From Lachnospiraceae bacterium (GTDB lineage: Bacteria; Bacillota; Clostridia; Lachnospirales; Lachnospiraceae), in assembly GCA_009774585.1 (NCBI GenBank), contig VSOA01000158.1:1-8611 (forward strand): a stretch of DNA of 8,611 nucleotides, in the 5' to 3' direction. Position 1 is the first letter of the stretch; each line of letters starts with the position of its first letter. The notes below the pieces were generated by a model. It was given only the letters and a program-made list of their open reading frames with translations. It had not been told where the DNA came from and searched no databases. Shown here in pieces: positions 1 through 6,371 of the stretch. The position numbers and the translations under genes are program-made.

Positions 1-1060
1 ACATCTGGACGCCAAGCCTTTTTTCCAAAACCGCCATCAGCAGATTTACCCTGTTAAAATCAGTTCCGATCGCCTGCCTTCTCGGAATACCGAAATTGCT
101 GTGACACACAAGCGCCTGAATCTCCAGAAGAATCGGTCGCGTCCCTTCCATGGAACATGATACGATCGAACCGCTCGCACCTTCCGGCTTCCCGTTCAGC
201 ATAAATTCGGACGGGTTCTTAACTTCAACCAGCCCTTCTTCTTTCATCTCAAAGACGCCTATTTCATTCGTAGATCCAAAACGATTCTTCACTCCCCGCA
301 AAATGCGGTAGGAGGCATGCCTGTCCCCCTCGAAATACAATACGGTGTCTACCATGTGCTCCAATACTCTCGGTCCTGCCACGGTTCCTTCTTTTGTCAC
401 ATGTCCCACGATAAAAATAGAGACATTCAGTCCTTTGGCAAGCTGTAAGAGCACATTCGTCGATTCCCTTACCTGCGACACGCTTCCCGGTGCGGCGGAT
501 ATCTCTTCATGATACATCGTCTGAATGGAATCTATGATGGTGATATCCGGCATCACACTGCGTATCGTATCTTCCACGATTTCCAGACTCGTCTCGCACA
601 ATAAAAGTAAGTTATCCGTAAATTCACCCAGTCTGTTTGCACGAAGCTTAATCTGACGCAAAGATTCTTCCCCGGAAATATACAGAACCTTACGGTTGTC
701 CGCCGCCATATGCCGGCACACCTGTAACAGCAGCGTGGATTTGCCGATTCCCGGATCACCGCCCACCAACGTCAAAGAGCCGGGTACGATACCGCCACCC
801 AGCACTCTGTCAAGCTCTGCCATATGCGTCCGCATACGCATCTCTTCCTGTATACTCACTTCCGACAGATTAGAAGGTTTCACCGAACCGGACCCCTGCA
901 CGCTTCTGACCCCGCCACGCTTTGTTCCCGCTCCCGTGTGAACCTTCTCCTCCACCATACTGTTCCACTCTTTACAACCGGGGCACTGTCCCATCCATTT
1001 GGAGGACTCATATCCGCAATTCTGACAATAAAATACTGTCCCGGTCTTACTCTTAGCCAT
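1..1060 (-). CDS. radA: DNA repair protein RadA (Sms), N-terminal ~353 residues, 3' end outside window
   Basis: RadA is a RecA-like DnaB-type ATPase that drives branch migration during homologous recombination and repair. The frame is open from the ATG at 1058-1060 to the left edge with no stop, covering about 353 codons; the family is usually about 450 residues, so roughly 100 C-terminal residues are outside. The N-terminus has the zinc finger C12-x2-C15 with C26-x2-C29. Walker A is GDPGIGKST (101-109) and a Walker B-like TIIDSIQ lies at 174-180 with Asp177. The RadA-specific KNRFG motif is at 258-262. The visible end (about 290-353), including IPRRQAIGTDFNRVNLLMAV, is the start of the Lon-like C-terminal domain. 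All key motifs are intact. radA near clpC is a known Firmicute arrangement; in B. subtilis disA follows radA, which cannot be checked here. Confidence 0.97.
   Translation of the reverse strand, partial: MAKSKTGTVFYCQNCGYESSKWMGQCPGCKEWNSMVEEKVHTGAGTKRGGVRSVQGSGSVKPSNLSEVSIQEEMRMRTHMAELDRVLGGGIVPGSLTLVGGDPGIGKSTLLLQVCRHMAADNRKVLYISGEESLRQIKLRANRLGEFTDNLLLLCETSLEIVEDTIRSVMPDITIIDSIQTMYHEEISAAPGSVSQVRESTNVLLQLAKGLNVSIFIVGHVTKEGTVAGPRVLEHMVDTVLYFEGDRHASYRILRGVKNRFGSTNEIGVFEMKEEGLVEVKNPSEFMLNGKPEGASGSIVSCSMEGTRPILLEIQALVCHSNFGIPRRQAIGTDFNRVNLLMAVLEKRLGVQM
1053..1060 (-). promoter_or_regulatory. ATGGCTAA overlap of the 138-aa gene stop and radA start
   Basis: The radA ATG (1058-1060) lies upstream of the TAA stop (1053-1055) of the preceding gene in another frame, giving an 8-base overlap. 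No clear Shine-Dalgarno sequence precedes this ATG, so radA translation is probably coupled to that of the 138-aa protein. Confidence 0.75.
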
Positions 1061-1469
1061 TCTTAACGATCTTAACCGCGATCTCTCCGGCATTTGCTAA
1101 CTCGATGCTGATACTCAGCTTGCCGCTTAAGTTCGTTTTCATCGTACCGATATTCACATTGTCCACGGTAACGTCATACTCCGTATCCTCTTTCAGTCCT
1201 ACCGTAATCTGCGCGTCTTCATCCGCCTCTACCGTAAAAGTAACGCCGTCTTCTGTCTCAACAAAATCAAGCACGCCTGTGCCGGGCTGTGACTCATAAG
1301 CAAACATTCCGTTTTTCTCTAATTTGGTCAACTCCTTGTAAGTTTTCACCTTATACAAGTCACCGCCATGCTCGTAATTTTCCACTTTTGCCTTGGCACC
1401 CAGCTTATAATTTCCAAAGCTGATTGCGCCGCTTTCCTCTGTTCGCACTAACTCTTCTACTACAGCCAT
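1053..1469 (-). CDS. Conserved-looking 138-aa beta-rich protein of unknown function between clpC and radA
   Basis: An acidic soluble protein with no signal peptide and no transmembrane segment. Residues 1-60 contain short charged segments (SFGNYKLGAKAKVE, then GDLYKVKTYKELTKLEKNGM). Residues 64-136 are alternating strands and turns that read like a small beta-sandwich, ending in a DNVNIGTMKTNLSGKLSISI stretch reminiscent of the C-terminal beta domains of some secreted carbohydrate-active enzymes. From memory, homologues in Lachnospiraceae are sometimes labelled endosialidase, but no catalytic domain is present at this size, so I do not adopt the name. The ATG at 1467-1469 has a strong AGGAGG (1479-1484) nine bases upstream, better than that of its neighbours. 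It begins 26 bases after clpC and overlaps the radA start by 8 bases, so it belongs to the clpC-radA transcript. Reality as a gene is near certain; function is unknown. Confidence 0.88.
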   Translation of the reverse strand: MAVVEELVRTEESGAISFGNYKLGAKAKVENYEHGGDLYKVKTYKELTKLEKNGMFAYESQPGTGVLDFVETEDGVTFTVEADEDAQITVGLKEDTEYDVTVDNVNIGTMKTNLSGKLSISIELANAGEIAVKIVKNG

Positions 1470-1495
1470 GATGTTTCTCCTCCTAAGTCTTTGTA

Positions 1496-3946
1496 TTATT
1501 TATCATCGCGTACTGTAAACACTATTTTCTTATTCTTAAGTCCTGCAGACACAGTATCTCCCCGCTTCACATTTCCAAGAAGAATCTCCTCCGCCAAAGC
1601 GTCTTCGATTTCGGACTGGATTGCCCTTTTCATAGGTCTTGCGCCCATCTTAGCGTCCATATGCTTCTCAATCAGCCATTCTTTCACCGATGCCGTGATC
1701 GTCAGTTCTATCTCCATCTGTTCCTTACAGCGTTTGGTCAGATTCTTGGAAAGCAAGGTGACAATCCTCTTCATGTCGTCCTTGTTAAGCGGATGGAACA
1801 CCATAATCTCGTCAATACGATTAATAAATTCCGGCTTAAAAAGTCTCTTTACCTCTTCCATCACGCCGCTCTTCATCTTATCATAATCCTGATCTTCCGT
1901 CGTCTGCGCCCCGAATCCCAAGTTCTTCGGGTCGATGATCCTCTGTGCGCCTGCATTGGAGGTCATAATCAATATCGTATTTTTGAAACTGACTTTTCTT
2001 CCTTTCGAATCTGTGATATGTCCGTCGTCAAGCACCTGCAGAAGCACGTTGAACACATCGGGATGCGCCTTCTCTATTTCATCAAAAAGCACCACGGAAT
2101 AGGGATTCCTGCGCACCTTCTCCGACAATTGTCCGCCTTCCTCAAAACCCACATATCCCGGCGGCGAGCCTATCATCTTGGACACCGAATGCCCTTCCAT
2201 ATATTCCGACATGTCTACACGAATCAGCGCATTCTCCGATCCGAACATCGCTTCCGCCAATGCTTTACTGAGTTCTGTCTTACCCACGCCCGTGGGACCG
2301 AGGAAAAGGAAAGAGCCTATCGGACGATTGGGATCTTGTAATCCTACCCTGCCCCTCCTCATTGCCTTGGAAACTGCCGAAACGGCTTCCTCCTGCCCAA
2401 TCACACGCTTGTGCAGAATCGATTCCAATTTTAAAAGACGCTCGCTCTCTTTCTCCGCAAGCTTTTTAACCGGAATTTTGGTCCAGAGAGCTACCACTTC
2501 CGCAATCTCATTCTCTCCGACCACGTAAGTGCGCTTCTCTTCCTCTTTCTCCATACGCTTAATAATACGGTCATATTTCCTGATACAATCGCTCTGTTTT
2601 TTCTTTAACTCCGCCGCCTGCGTGAAAGCTTCCATACGGATAGACCGCTCTATTTGTAAATCTATCTTCTTAATTTCTTCCGACAGTTCTCTCAGTTTAT
2701 CGGGCTGTGCCGTCACATTCAACCGCACTGCTGCCGCTGCCTCGTCAATGAGGTCTATCGCTTTGTCCGGAAGGTTTCTGTCGTTGATATATCTGTTAGA
2801 AAGCGCTACCGCTGCACTGATTGCCTCGTCGTTAATCGTAACACGATGATGCTCCTCATATTTGTGCGCAACACCATGGAGAATATTTTCCGCCTCCTCC
2901 ACGGTAGGCTCTTCCACCGTCACCGGCTGGAATCTTCTCTCCAGAGCGGCGTCTTTCTCCACATATTTGCGGTATTCGGCAATCGTCGTAGCGCCGATCA
3001 ACTGTATCTCGCCTCTCGCCAGCGACGGTTTTAAGATATTGGAAGCGTCAATCGCGCCTTCTGCGCCGCCCGCACCGATAATCGTGTGCAATTCATCCAG
3101 AAAAAGAACGATATTGCCATCCTCTATCACTTCCCGGATAACTTTCTTGATTCTTTCCTCAAACTCACCCCTATATTTGCTGCCCGCTACCATACCGGAC
3201 AAATCTAATGTCAGCACTCTCTTACTCTGTACGGTAAACGGCACATCACCAGTGACAATGCGGGATGCAAGACCTTCTACGACCGCCGTCTTACCTACTC
3301 CCGGCTCCCCGATCAGACAGGGATTGTTTTTCGTCCTACGGCTTAGAATCTGAATCACCCGTGTAATTTCTTCTTCCCTGCCAATCACGGGATCGAGCTT
3401 CCCTTCTCTGGCAAGTGCCGTCAGATCGCGGCTATACTGATCCAAAGTGGAAGTACCACTCTTCTTTCTGCCTTGTTTCTTCCCCAAGTCTTCCTTGTAG
3501 AGCGCGCTGTCCTCGCCCATCGCTACCAGAACATCCACATACAGCTTCTGCACGGATATGCCCATCGTGCTTAACAGTCTGACAGCTACATTCTCTCCTT
3601 CTTTTAAGAGAGCCAACAGGATATGCTCCGTACCGGTCTTATCGCTGTGAAAGCGTTCCGCCTGTCTGTGCGCCTCATCCAGAATGCTTTGCGCGCGCGG
3701 TGAATATCCGTCCCGCTCCGCAATCAGCACCGAACTATCCGGCGCGATCAAATCCTTGATCATCTCCTTCAACTGTACAACGTCCACACCGTTATTCAGT
3801 AAAACCGTAGCCGCAACCCCTGTATTCTCCCGCAGAAGACCAAGCAGGATGTGCTCGCTTCCCACATAACTCTGTCTTAAGCTTCTGGCTGCTCTCTCCG
3901 CCAAAGCCAATGCCGCTTTCGCCTTGTCCGTAAATTGTGGCTGCAT
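1496..3946 (-). CDS. clpC: ATP-dependent Clp protease ATP-binding subunit ClpC (AAA+ unfoldase)
   Basis: ClpC is a hexameric AAA+ unfoldase that feeds damaged or tagged proteins to the ClpP protease in the cytoplasm. From the ATG at 3944-3946 it has 816 residues, normal length. The N-domain has two Clp repeats (about 4-55 and 80-132). The first AAA module has Walker A GEPGVGKT (213-220), Walker B LFLDE (281-285), sensor GATT (318-321) and an arginine-finger pair (337-338). A coiled M-domain with a UVR-like helix follows (about 412-470), the mark of ClpC rather than ClpA. The second module has Walker A GPTGVGKT (550-557), pore loop GYVG (597-600), Walker B VVLFDE (618-623) and the ClpP-docking loop LGF (676-678). 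No key residue appears lost. It is coupled to gntR upstream and lies 26 bases before the 138-aa gene. The ctsR, mcsA and mcsB genes are not next to it. Confidence 0.97.
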   Translation of the reverse strand: MQPQFTDKAKAALALAERAARSLRQSYVGSEHILLGLLRENTGVAATVLLNNGVDVVQLKEMIKDLIAPDSSVLIAERDGYSPRAQSILDEAHRQAERFHSDKTGTEHILLALLKEGENVAVRLLSTMGISVQKLYVDVLVAMGEDSALYKEDLGKKQGRKKSGTSTLDQYSRDLTALAREGKLDPVIGREEEITRVIQILSRRTKNNPCLIGEPGVGKTAVVEGLASRIVTGDVPFTVQSKRVLTLDLSGMVAGSKYRGEFEERIKKVIREVIEDGNIVLFLDELHTIIGAGGAEGAIDASNILKPSLARGEIQLIGATTIAEYRKYVEKDAALERRFQPVTVEEPTVEEAENILHGVAHKYEEHHRVTINDEAISAAVALSNRYINDRNLPDKAIDLIDEAAAAVRLNVTAQPDKLRELSEEIKKIDLQIERSIRMEAFTQAAELKKKQSDCIRKYDRIIKRMEKEEEKRTYVVGENEIAEVVALWTKIPVKKLAEKESERLLKLESILHKRVIGQEEAVSAVSKAMRRGRVGLQDPNRPIGSFLFLGPTGVGKTELSKALAEAMFGSENALIRVDMSEYMEGHSVSKMIGSPPGYVGFEEGGQLSEKVRRNPYSVVLFDEIEKAHPDVFNVLLQVLDDGHITDSKGRKVSFKNTILIMTSNAGAQRIIDPKNLGFGAQTTEDQDYDKMKSGVMEEVKRLFKPEFINRIDEIMVFHPLNKDDMKRIVTLLSKNLTKRCKEQMEIELTITASVKEWLIEKHMDAKMGARPMKRAIQSEIEDALAEEILLGNVKRGDTVSAGLKNKKIVFTVRDDK

Positions 3947-3948
3947 CA
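3944..3948 (-). promoter_or_regulatory. TGATG stop-start junction, gntR to clpC
   Basis: The gntR stop TGA (3946-3948) and the clpC start ATG (3944-3946) share one A. The only Shine-Dalgarno-like sequence (AAAGGAA) lies about 12 bases upstream, further than ideal, so clpC translation probably depends on ribosomes finishing gntR. An in-frame TTG at 3947-3949 would start clpC one codon earlier, but ATG is the better choice. Confidence 0.7.
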
Positions 3949-4329
3949 ATAATCCATTCCTTTCTCATAATCCTCATAGATTTCGTCTATAAGAGCATGC
4001 ACTTCTTCTCTGGAAATATTCTTACAGCTTGCCTTCGCCAGTGTCACCTGCAATTCTCCCCGCATCTGTTCAATCGCCTGCATTCTGTCGATATCTATCG
4101 CGATCACGGCGCCTCTTCTGCGGTCCACTTTGACATATCCCTCCTGCTTCAACACAGTATACGCCTTATTGACCGTATGCATATTAATACCAATCATATC
4201 CGCCAGTTGTCTGACTGACGGAAGCATATCCCCCTCCTGAAACTGCGAGGTGGCAATACCGAGAATAATTTGATTCCTTAGCTGCATATAGATTGCTTCA
4301 TCACTGTTAAAATCTATCTCTATGAGCAT
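3946..4329 (-). CDS. Small GntR-family transcriptional regulator, YtrA type
   Basis: A 127-aa protein made of an N-terminal winged helix of the GntR family and a short helical tail, with no room for a large effector-binding domain; this is the YtrA subfamily layout. Visible motifs are the opening IYMQLRNQI (residues 13-21), GDMLPSVRQLADMIGIN (33-49) and the recognition-helix segment HTVNKAYTVLKQEGYV (51-66), followed by the RRRGAVIA wing. YtrA-type proteins usually repress the operon they sit in. Here the gene ends in TGATG, sharing one base with the clpC start, so the two are very likely translated together and this protein may control clpC; that is inference. It takes the place that ctsR occupies in the classic clpC operon. 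The ATG at 4327-4329 follows the SH3 gene by 35 bases and has only a weak ribosome binding site. Confidence 0.9.
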   Translation of the reverse strand: MLIEIDFNSDEAIYMQLRNQIILGIATSQFQEGDMLPSVRQLADMIGINMHTVNKAYTVLKQEGYVKVDRRRGAVIAIDIDRMQAIEQMRGELQVTLAKASCKNISREEVHALIDEIYEDYEKGMDY

Positions 4330-4364
4330 TTTCTTACCAATCCCATCAAAACTTTATACTCTTT

Positions 4365-5792
4365 CTATTTCTTCTCGTCCATATTTAAGAATTCAAATTC
4401 AAATTCGTCGTCGTCGAGCAGGAAATTCTTCGATTTACGCTTCGCAGCTGCTGCCGCGCCTGCCTGAGCCTTTTCTTCCTCTTCCTCTGCACGGCGTCTG
4501 CGCCTTGCCGGCGTCTCCTCTTCCTCCGGACGGCGTCTGCGCCTTGCCGGCGTCTCCTCTTCCTCCGGACGGCGCCTGCGTCTTACCGGCGCCTCTTCTT
4601 CCTCTTCCGGACGGCGTCTGCGTCTTACCGGTGCCTCTTCTTCCTCTTCTACGCGGCGTCTGCGTCTTGCCGGCGTCTCTTCTTCCTCTTCTACGCGGCG
4701 TCTGCGTCTTACCGGCGCCTCTTCTTCCTCTTCCTCATCGTCATCGTCCTCGTCCTCGTCATCCTCATCCTCATAGTCTTCATAGTATGCATCTCTGAGT
4801 TTGACCGCCATGATAATCACTGCTATAATCAGTATCACCGCAAGAAACACCAGCACAACAATCACGATACGCTGTTTTACCAATGTCTTGGCATCCTCAG
4901 ACGCCTCTTCGCTCTGATTATTTACGGCTTCCAGAAGCTGACTGAGTTTATGCTCATATGAAAACTCACCGCCCGCCGTATTATCAAGCAGATACCATTC
5001 GCCTTCCGCATCTTTATAAACCAGCTCATAGTCATTATTTACAGGCATTTCCGGTTCTACGGGCGCTTCCGGTTCTGCCGGTGTTTCCGGTTCTGCCGGC
5101 GGCGGTAACATCTCTCCCAATGTCAACAGGTCAGAACGGACAAATCCCGTTTTCTCTGCGCCGTCCGCATCGGTAAAGGTGACAAAGTACCACGTCTTAC
5201 CGTCATTTCCGTTAGACTGTCCGCTTACGATTACCTGCGTACCTTCATTCAGCTTGGCCACCGCGGCAGAATCCTTAGACGGCTTCGTTCTTACATTAGA
5301 ATTCACGGTCAGCGCCGCATACTGTGCATCCATGGCAGTTTCCGCCGCAGCTTCGGCGCCTGTTCCTCCTCCGGAACTCTCTGTCCCCCCATCGGTCAGC
5401 GTCGATTCACTCTGCCCATTATCACTCGCTGGCTCCGGCGCGCTCGCCGTTGTCTGCGGTATCTCTCCGTCATTATTGCTTTCAACCAGATCGGCACGGA
5501 TATATCCTGTCTTATTTGAGTCGATATATACCTCATACCATGCCACTCCTGCAGCATCCGTCACTTGGCTCTTGATCGTTACTGTTTTCCCTTGGGAAGT
5601 ACTTCCTACCACTTCGCTGGCAGTATCTGTCGATTGACGAATCTTAGCCGACCCCACCGTAACTTTGCCCGTAGCGTCCGCCCTGCTGACAAATGATTCA
5701 CACCACAGCATGGATGTAATGCTGAGTGCCATTGCCAAACCCGTAAGGAAACGCCTTTTTGCCGGTGCCGTATCTTTGTTCTTTCGTATCAT
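4365..5792 (-). CDS. Membrane-anchored SH3-domain protein with an Arg/Glu repeat cytoplasmic tail
   Basis: A 475-aa predicted type I membrane protein of unknown function. Residues 1-40 form a signal peptide: a basic start, a hydrophobic core at 16-30 and an Ala-Asp-Ala cleavage site at 38-40. Two bacterial SH3-like repeats follow, about 43-103 and 158-223, each with the N/K-x-R start and a GYIRADLV or GFVRSDLL end typical of SH3b domains; these commonly bind cell-wall peptides or glycans. They are joined by a Ser/Gly/Ala/Thr linker (105-155). A Pro/Glu linker (229-250) leads to about 55 further extracellular residues and one Val/Ile-rich transmembrane helix (308-330). The cytoplasmic tail (331-475) has an acidic run (338-358), six APV/TPA-R5-x-E4/5 repeats (359-440), an Ala stretch and an acidic DDDEFEFEFLNM-type end. 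The ATG at 5790-5792 has AAGGGAG (5800-5806) seven bases upstream. It lies 35 bases before gntR. Domain calls are by eye; the role is not known. Confidence 0.85.
   Translation of the reverse strand: MIRKNKDTAPAKRRFLTGLAMALSITSMLWCESFVSRADATGKVTVGSAKIRQSTDTASEVVGSTSQGKTVTIKSQVTDAAGVAWYEVYIDSNKTGYIRADLVESNNDGEIPQTTASAPEPASDNGQSESTLTDGGTESSGGGTGAEAAAETAMDAQYAALTVNSNVRTKPSKDSAAVAKLNEGTQVIVSGQSNGNDGKTWYFVTFTDADGAEKTGFVRSDLLTLGEMLPPPAEPETPAEPEAPVEPEMPVNNDYELVYKDAEGEWYLLDNTAGGEFSYEHKLSQLLEAVNNQSEEASEDAKTLVKQRIVIVVLVFLAVILIIAVIIMAVKLRDAYYEDYEDEDDEDEDDDDEEEEEEAPVRRRRRVEEEEETPARRRRRVEEEEEAPVRRRRRPEEEEEAPVRRRRRPEEEETPARRRRRPEEEETPARRRRRAEEEEEKAQAGAAAAAKRKSKNFLLDDDEFEFEFLNMDEKK
4473..4718 (-). repeat. 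Six in-frame coding repeats, 39-42 bp each
   Basis: This part of the SH3 protein gene encodes six tandem units of 14, 14, 14, 13, 13 and 14 residues (residues 359-440): APV or TPA, then five Arg, then Val, Pro or Ala, then four or five Glu. Unit length changes only by whole codons (one Glu), so the frame is kept. The bases vary at synonymous sites between the outer units, showing that the array is not all of very recent origin. Confidence 0.95.
4491..4568. repeat. Exact 39-bp tandem duplication inside the coding repeat
   Basis: Positions 4491-4529 and 4530-4568 are identical, base for base, and correspond to 13 codons (one TPA-R5-P-E4-type unit). An identical adjacent pair within a more diverged array suggests a recent duplication by slippage or unequal exchange. 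Confidence 0.9.
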
Positions 5793-5821
5793 GTTTTTTC
5801 TCCCTTGTTAATCTTATAGCT

Positions 5822-6310
5822 CTAGCGGTCCCTGGTAAATCGCTTCGACCCCTCTTCGCCAATATGTTTTTCTGTCCCGAAACCGGACATATTGATATTT
5901 CTTGCCGACCGGGCTTTCTCTTCTATATCTCTGTGGTAAGCCGCCTCACATCTGCCGCAGTATCTGCCGGAACGAATTTGTTTACCGCAAATTTCACAAG
6001 TCAGAAATGCGTTAGAATTCGCAGCGATTTCCAGACGTTCTTCCTTGAGCATCTCTCTGATGGCTTTCTGTGTGACACCTGTAGCTTCCGATACCTGAGC
6101 AGATGTTATTCCGGGATGTTTCTCTATATAATTGCGTACCGTACCGTAATCATCATATTCCAAGTTTCCGCAATCCTCACACTTGTACTCTCCAACGCCC
6201 TTGAAAACCAGAATGCCGCCGCATTCCTTACAGATTGTCGGTATATTATAATTGCTCATATCCAACAAGCTTTTCCTAAGATTTTCAGTCTTTTCTTCCC
6301 TGCTGCTCAT
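5822..6310 (-). CDS. Zinc-ribbon / helix-turn-helix / zinc-ribbon protein, YvyF (TIGR03826) type
   Basis: A 162-aa soluble protein with two CxxC-CxxC zinc knuckles around a helical middle. The first is C27-x2-C30 with C44-x2-C47; the second is C105-x2-C108 with C118-x2-C121. Between them, residues 56-95 look like a small winged or HTH DNA-binding segment (GITSAQVSEATGVTQKAIREM, in two parts: a GITSAQVSEATGV helix pair then the recognition-like QKAIREML). This order matches, from memory, the B. subtilis YvyF / flagellar-operon protein family, whose molecular role is not established. No flagellar gene is visible here, so a flagellar role is not supported by context. The ATG at 6308-6310 has AAGGGGG (6319-6325) eight bases upstream. 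The C-terminal 40 residues are basic and probably flexible. The stop is 29 bases before the SH3 protein gene. A regulator or nucleic-acid-binding role is inference only. Confidence 0.75.
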   Translation of the reverse strand: MSSREEKTENLRKSLLDMSNYNIPTICKECGGILVFKGVGEYKCEDCGNLEYDDYGTVRNYIEKHPGITSAQVSEATGVTQKAIREMLKEERLEIAANSNAFLTCEICGKQIRSGRYCGRCEAAYHRDIEEKARSARNINMSGFGTEKHIGEEGSKRFTRDR

Positions 6311-6340
6311 TGCATTTGCCCCCTTCTACGGTCTCAATAT

Positions 6341-6362
6341 ACATATATGCCGCTATATATGT
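6341..6362. repeat. AT-rich inverted repeat between purD and the zinc-ribbon gene
   Basis: The arms ACATATAT (6341-6348) and ATATATGT (6355-6362) are perfect 8-base complements around a 6-base GCCGCT centre. They fill much of the 61-bp gap after the purD stop. There is no run of T after either arm on the minus strand, and the stem is almost all A/T, so it is a poor intrinsic terminator. It could be an operator, an RNA-processing or stability hairpin, or chance in an AT-rich spacer. The following TATATT on the minus strand could serve as a -10 box, but I find no good -35 at the right distance. Confidence 0.4.
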
Positions 6363-6371
6363 CCGTTAACT

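Noticed and set aside
1661..2341. 226-codon plus-strand open frame
   Set aside because: Lies entirely opposite the second AAA module of clpC and has no domain or ribosome binding site.
3947..3949. TTG as start of clpC, one codon before the ATG
   Set aside because: ATG is the stronger codon, and the TGATG junction is a common coupled arrangement.
4340..4364. TATAAA in the gap before gntR as a -10 promoter box
   Set aside because: No acceptable -35 hexamer lies 16-18 bases upstream, so a promoter here cannot be supported.
4473..4718. Regular repeats that could suggest a CRISPR array
   Set aside because: Units are directly adjacent with no unique spacers, and they are coding in one frame.
4322..4798. 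Plus-strand open frame rich in Pro, Leu and Cys repeats opposite the SH3 protein tail
   Set aside because: It is the mirror image of the Arg/Glu codon repeats; a repeat with period divisible by three keeps other frames open. The minus-strand frame has signal peptide, domains and a ribosome binding site.
4799..4806. A TTTGACC (GGTCAAA on the minus strand) as a CtsR operator
   Set aside because: It is a single heptad inside the SH3 coding region; CtsR needs a spaced direct pair, and it is over 800 bases before clpC.
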